From Poindextera sp036494815 (GTDB taxonomy: Bacteria > Pseudomonadota > Alphaproteobacteria > Caulobacterales > Caulobacteraceae), in contig DASXNV010000016.1 in NCBI GenBank assembly GCA_036494815.1, forward strand, positions 1 through 9,060: a DNA stretch of 9,060 nt, read 5' to 3'. Within the stretch, counting starts at the first letter, position 1. Each line of letters starts with the position of its first letter. This document shows, piece by piece, positions 5,752 to 9,060 of this stretch. The position numbers and the translations under genes were made by a program. Under the pieces are notes generated by a model. That model did not search any database, was not told the DNA's origin, and saw only the letters and a program-made list of their open reading frames with translations.

Positions 5752-7291
5752 GTTGAGTGGTGCAATGGTTGAATATGAAAGCTTCGACGGTGTCCTGATC
5801 CTTGGGGCGGGCCTGGCTGGCCTCTCCGCCGCCCTGGCCTGCGCGCCGCGCAAGGCTCTGGTCCTGAGCGCCGCGCCGCTGCTGCAAGGCTGCTCCTCGG
5901 CCTGGGCGCAGGGCGGCATGGCCGCCGCCCTGGCCGAGGACGACGCCCCGGCCCTGCACGCCGCCGACACCGTCGCCGCCGGCGCCGGGCTGGTCGACCC
6001 TGCCATGGCGGAACTTTTGACCCGTGAGGGACCTGAGGCTGTGCGGCGCCTGGCCAAACTCGGCGCGCCCTTTGACCGCAACACCAGTGGCGGCTTCGCC
6101 CAGAGCCTGGAGGCCGCCCACAGCCGGCCGCGGGTAGCCCGGGTCAAGGGTGATCAGGCCGGTCGCGCGATCATGGAGGCGGTGGCGGTGGCCGCCATGG
6201 CTGACGGCCGCATCCAGATCCGGCCCGAGATTCGCGCCCGGGCGCTGCTGACCGACGCCCAGGGCCGAGTCCGAGGCGTGCTGGCCGAGACTGGCGGCCG
6301 GCTTGTCCAGATGGTCGCGCCGGCGACTGTGCTGGCGACCGGCGGCCTGGGCGGCCTCTACGCGGTGACCACCAACCCTACCGCCCTGCGCGGCGAGGGC
6401 CTGGCCCTGGCGGCCTTGGCCGGCGCCCAGATCGCCGATCCCGAATTCGTCCAGTTCCATCCCACCGCCATCGATCTCGACCGCGATCCCGCGCCCTTGG
6501 CCAGCGAGGCCCTGCGCGGCGAGGGCGCGGTTCTGGTGGACGTCCGGGGCGCGCCGTTCATGGCCGCCTATCACGCCATGGGCGATCTGGCCCCGCGCGA
6601 CGTGGTCGCCCGCGCCATCCATCGCCAGATCGCCGAGGGGCGTGGCGCCTTCCTCGACGCCCGCAAAGCCATCGGCGAGCATTTCCCCGACGAGTTTCCT
6701 GCGGTGTTCGCCGCCTGCATGGCCGGCGGCGTTGATCCGCGCCTGCAACCGATTCCGGTTGCGCCGGCGGTGCACTATCACATGGGCGGGGTGGTCACCG
6801 ACGCTGTGGGCCAGACCAGCCTTGCAGGCCTGTTCGCCGCTGGCGAGTGCGCCTCAACGGGGGTGCATGGCGCCAACCGCCTGGCGTCCAACTCCCTATT
6901 GGAGGCGGCGGTGTTTGGAACCCGCGCCGGGCAGGCGGCCAGGGAGAGTATCGATCCCGGCACGAGGCCCCAGGCGAGCCGACCGGCGCCGGATCTGCCC
7001 ATGCCGGCCTTGCGGACCTTGCGCGCCGCCATGAGCCGCGACGCTGGGGTGGTGCGCGACGCTGACGGCCTGACCCGCCTTGTGGGTGTGATCACCGATC
7101 TGGAAGGCCGCCATGGCGCCGCCTTGCCGCTGATCGCCGCGCGCCTGGTCGCTGACAACGCCCTGGCCCGCCGCGAAAGCCGCGGCGCGCACTATCGTGC
7201 AGACTTTCCTCACCTCGCGCCGGTCGCTGAACGCAGCTTCGTCACCCTGTCGGCTCGCACGTTCCGAGCCGCTGAAGGCCAGGCGGCCTGA
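5744..7291 (+). CDS. nadB: L-aspartate oxidase NadB
   Basis: A 515-residue FAD flavoprotein of the succinate dehydrogenase/fumarate reductase family. It oxidises L-aspartate to iminoaspartate, the unstable substrate of NadA. Motifs in order: ILGAGLAGLSAAL (19-31, dinucleotide fold); SSAWAQGGMAAAL (51-63); LEAAHSRPRV (122-131); ATGGLGGLY (198-206); QFHPTA (237-242); RGEGA (258-262); RDVVARAI (285-292); HYHMGGV (344-350); GECASTGVHGANRLASNSLLEA (367-388, described by its ends). His239, Arg286, His344 and Arg379 fall at active-site positions of the family. The C-terminal helical domain is present (RDAGVVRD 432-439; ESRGAHYRADFP 478-489). ATG 5744 overlaps the protease stop by 8 bases; ATG 5765, seven codons later with a weak GAGTGG before it, is equally plausible and still leaves the FAD fold whole. 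nadC follows after 8 bases. Confidence 0.95.
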   Translation: MRELSGAMVEYESFDGVLILGAGLAGLSAALACAPRKALVLSAAPLLQGCSSAWAQGGMAAALAEDDAPALHAADTVAAGAGLVDPAMAELLTREGPEAVRRLAKLGAPFDRNTSGGFAQSLEAAHSRPRVARVKGDQAGRAIMEAVAVAAMADGRIQIRPEIRARALLTDAQGRVRGVLAETGGRLVQMVAPATVLATGGLGGLYAVTTNPTALRGEGLALAALAGAQIADPEFVQFHPTAIDLDRDPAPLASEALRGEGAVLVDVRGAPFMAAYHAMGDLAPRDVVARAIHRQIAEGRGAFLDARKAIGEHFPDEFPAVFAACMAGGVDPRLQPIPVAPAVHYHMGGVVTDAVGQTSLAGLFAAGECASTGVHGANRLASNSLLEAAVFGTRAGQAARESIDPGTRPQASRPAPDLPMPALRTLRAAMSRDAGVVRDADGLTRLVGVITDLEGRHGAALPLIAARLVADNALARRESRGAHYRADFPHLAPVAERSFVTLSARTFRAAEGQAA

Positions 7292-7299
7292 CCTCAACG

Positions 7300-8154
7300 A
7301 TGAGCCCGATGCTGTCTCCTTTGCCCGACCTGTTGATCGATCCTGTGGTGCGCGCGGCCCTGGCCGAAGACCTCGGCCGCGCCGGCGACGTCACCGCCTC
7401 GGCCTGTCTGCCGGCTGACGCCCGGATGAGCGTCGTATTCGCTGCTCGCCAGCCCGGCCGCATCGCCGGCCTGGACTGCGCCCGGCTGGCCATCGCCGCC
7501 ATGGATCCGCAGGCCCGGTTTGAGACGGTCACTCCGGATGGGGCCGACGTTGAGGCTGGCGCGGTGTTGGCGCGGGTAGAGGGCGGCGCCCGCGCGCTCC
7601 TGTCCGCCGAGCGGGTGGCGCTGAACCTGTTTGGCCGTCTTAGCGGCGTCGCCACCCTGACCCGGGCCTATGTGGGCGCCGTCCAGGGGACCAAGGCCCG
7701 CATCGTCTGCACGCGCAAAACCACGCCTGGCCTGCGCGCCCTGGAAAAATACGCCGTGCGCTGCGGGGGCGGAGTCAACCACCGCTTCGGCCTGGATGAC
7801 GCCATCCTGATCAAGGACAATCACGTGGCCGCCTGTGGCGGGATCGCCCCGGCCCTGGAGCGCGCCCGCGCCGCCGCCGGTCACTTGATGAAGATCGAGA
7901 TCGAGGTCGACAGCCTGCAACAGCTGGACCAGGCCCTGCCCTTCCGCCCCGACGTGATCATGCTGGACAATTTCTCGCTGGCCGACCTGCGCCAGGCCGT
8001 CGCCCGCGTCGCCGGTGCGGTCCCGCTGGAGGCCTCCGGCGGCATCACCCTTGCCAGCGTCCGCGCTGTCGCCGAGACCGGCGTCGACGCCATCTCGGTC
8101 GGGGCCCTGACCCATTCGGCCCCAGTCCTGGATATCGGCCTGGACGCGGTCTAA
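7300..8154 (+). CDS. nadC: Nicotinate-nucleotide pyrophosphorylase (carboxylating), quinolinate phosphoribosyltransferase
   Basis: A 284-residue QPRTase that joins quinolinate and PRPP to give nicotinate mononucleotide, CO2 and pyrophosphate, completing the three-step de novo route encoded by this operon. The N-terminal domain carries EDLGRAGDVTA (23-33) and SAERVALNLFGRLSGVAT (102-119). The alpha/beta barrel carries TRKTTPGLR (138-146), EKYAV (149-153), GGGVNHR (156-162), IKDNH (171-175), IEVD (201-204), MLDN (221-224), LEASGGI (243-249) and SVGALTHS (266-273). These include the basic residues that hold quinolinate carboxylates and PRPP phosphates, and all appear intact. ATG 7300 lies 8 bases after nadB; another ATG at 7309 is possible, and neither has a strong Shine-Dalgarno, which fits translational coupling inside the operon. 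Length is typical. Confidence 0.95.
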   Translation: MSPMLSPLPDLLIDPVVRAALAEDLGRAGDVTASACLPADARMSVVFAARQPGRIAGLDCARLAIAAMDPQARFETVTPDGADVEAGAVLARVEGGARALLSAERVALNLFGRLSGVATLTRAYVGAVQGTKARIVCTRKTTPGLRALEKYAVRCGGGVNHRFGLDDAILIKDNHVAACGGIAPALERARAAAGHLMKIEIEVDSLQQLDQALPFRPDVIMLDNFSLADLRQAVARVAGAVPLEASGGITLASVRAVAETGVDAISVGALTHSAPVLDIGLDAV

Positions 8155-8163
8155 GCCCGCCGG

Positions 8164-8610
8164 ATGGACAACGCCGCCATCCTCATCGTGCAGCTACTGC
8201 AGGGGTTTTCCTGGTTCGACGACGGGCTGCAGGCCTATCTTCGCGCCCAGGGCTGGCCTTGCGTGACCCGAGCGCAGTCGATGCTGATGATCAGCGTCCT
8301 TTTGGGAAACAAACGGCCGTCCGACATCGCCCGCGCCCTGGGTGTCAGCCGCCAGGCCATCCACACCAGCCTGAACGGCATGATCGAACTCGGCATTCTG
8401 CAGCTGACCGACGATCCGGACGACCGCCGCTCCAAGATCGTGGTCATCACCCACCAGGGCGAGCAGATGCGCCAAAACGCCAACGAGGCCATGCGGCTGA
8501 TGGCGGCCGAACTTGGCCGGCGCATAGGGCCCGAGACCCTGGAAAAGCTCAGCCAGGCCCTGTCCGCCGATTGGGGTGAGCCGCTGGACCGGTTTGACGG
8601 TCAGACCTGA
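8164..8610 (+). CDS. MarR-family winged-helix transcriptional regulator
   Basis: A 148-residue, probably dimeric, DNA-binding protein. N-terminal helices (about 1-45) form the dimer arm. RPSDIARALGVSRQAIHTSLNGM (51-73, described by its ends) is the helix-turn-helix, ILQLTDDPDDRRSKIVVIT (78-96) is the beta wing with the family's D-x-R-R-S/R pattern, and a long C-terminal helix returns to the dimer interface. It starts 9 bases after the nadC stop with no room for a separate promoter, so it is most likely the last gene of the nad operon. MarR proteins typically bind 16-20 bp palindromes, often upstream of their own unit, and respond to small ligands. This makes it a candidate for the 17-bp dyads before nadA; the link is inferred from position only. 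Control of the neighbouring VOC gene or of a remote target is possible. The ligand is unknown. Confidence 0.85.
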   Translation: MDNAAILIVQLLQGFSWFDDGLQAYLRAQGWPCVTRAQSMLMISVLLGNKRPSDIARALGVSRQAIHTSLNGMIELGILQLTDDPDDRRSKIVVITHQGEQMRQNANEAMRLMAAELGRRIGPETLEKLSQALSADWGEPLDRFDGQT

Positions 8611-8641
8611 CGGGCGGTCTTGAATCCTAAACCAGGCTTGG

Positions 8642-9060
8642 CTACTCCGCCGGCTCCGCCACCAGCCTCGCCCGCATCCCCTCCGCCGTCATCGGCTCGT
8701 GCTCCACATCCGCCTCGGTGAACGCGCGCGTCCAGCAGGCGAACTCCAGGCACACCCCGTCGGGATCGAAGAAATAGACCGAGCGGACGAACACGCCCTC
8801 ATGCACGGTGGCGCTGACCTGATATTTTGAATTGTCGTGGTTGAGGATGGGCGAGACCTCGATGCCCTTGGCCTTGAGCTTGTCGTAATACTCGTCGAAC
8901 TTCTCCACCGGCACGCTGAAGGCCACATGGTTCATCGAGGCGTGGGCGGTGACGAAGTCCGGATGACCCGGCAGGCCGCCCGGATTGGAGACGCCCGGCT
9001 GGGCCGCCGGGGCGTTAGGGAACCAGAAGAAGGCCAGGCAGTCGCCATTGCCGATGTCGA
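8642..9060 (-). CDS. VOC/glyoxalase-fold protein, 3' part (5' end outside window)
   Basis: The reading frame stays open from the TAG at 8642-8644 to the window end, so the fragment is about 138 residues. The ATG at 8935 is internal, because readable family sequence precedes it: IGNGDCLAFFWFP at about 9013-9057, then a glycine/proline-rich linker. After the linker come MNHVAFSV (8912-8935), YYDKLKAKGIEV, and YFFDPDGVCLEFACW near the C-terminus. This matches the second beta-alpha-beta-beta-beta unit of the vicinal oxygen chelate fold. The His of NHVAF and the Glu of CLEF are the expected metal ligands from this half; the first-half ligand is beyond the window. Members include dioxygenases, glyoxalases and resistance proteins, and the substrate cannot be named. 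It converges with the marR gene across 31 bases that hold no clear terminator. Confidence 0.82.
   Translation of the reverse strand, partial: DIGNGDCLAFFWFPNAPAAQPGVSNPGGLPGHPDFVTAHASMNHVAFSVPVEKFDEYYDKLKAKGIEVSPILNHDNSKYQVSATVHEGVFVRSVYFFDPDGVCLEFACWTRAFTEADVEHEPMTAEGMRARLVAEPAE

Noticed and set aside
5672..6781. 369-codon open frame on the - strand opposite nadB
   Set aside because: A shadow of nadB with low-complexity Gly/Arg/Gln/His composition and no motif.
7294..8115. 273-codon open frame on the - strand opposite nadC
   Set aside because: Overlaps nadC fully; composition is typical of an antisense GC-rich frame.
8600..8611. Small palindrome GTCAG-AC-CTGAC over the marR stop
   Set aside because: A two-base loop and five-base arms without a T tract; likely chance, so not called a terminator or operator.
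1..9060. Mobile elements, tRNA or CRISPR arrays
   Set aside because: No terminal inverted repeats, transposase frames, tRNA-like folds or spaced direct repeats were seen. The region reads as ordinary core genome.

Overview
The window is dense, GC-rich bacterial DNA with short intergenic gaps and stop-start overlaps. Gene content suggests an alphaproteobacterium of the Caulobacter/Phenylobacterium type: a pseudaminic-acid (flagellin sugar) cluster, a nadA-nadB-nadC operon and an alphaproteobacterial-style thioredoxin reductase. This placement is an inference from protein character, not from a marker gene.

Left part (1-2511): the end of a pseudaminic acid (Pse) locus. The 3' part of pseH (N-acetyltransferase) overlaps pseI (Pse synthase) by 4 bases on the + strand. 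pseG (UDP-sugar hydrolase) faces them on the - strand across a 67-base gap. PseH, PseG and PseI catalyse steps 3, 4 and 5 of CMP-Pse synthesis, so consecutive steps sit in convergent transcription units. The product is normally attached to flagellin. PseB, PseC and PseF are not in the window.

Middle (2512-3851): trxB (thioredoxin reductase) is divergent from pseG across an 85-base gap. It is followed by a 244-base intergenic region that is the most structured non-coding DNA here. That region holds a 13-bp palindrome, a terminator-like hairpin with a T5 tract only 43 bases before nadA, a perfect 14-bp inverted repeat flanking that hairpin, and a 17-bp palindrome next to a strong Shine-Dalgarno sequence.

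Right part (3852-8610): a probable five-gene operon, nadA - membrane site-2-type (M50) metalloprotease - nadB - nadC - marR-type regulator, with gaps of 7, -8, 8 and 9 bases. NadB, NadA and NadC convert L-aspartate to nicotinate mononucleotide, the complete de novo route to the NAD precursor. The protease and the regulator are the non-biosynthetic passengers. The regulator is a candidate for binding the palindromes upstream of nadA, which would make this a self-contained feedback circuit; that is a hypothesis.

Right edge (8642-9060): a VOC/glyoxalase-fold protein on the - strand, converging with the regulator and cut by the window end. No rRNA, tRNA, CRISPR, insertion sequence or prophage feature was seen.
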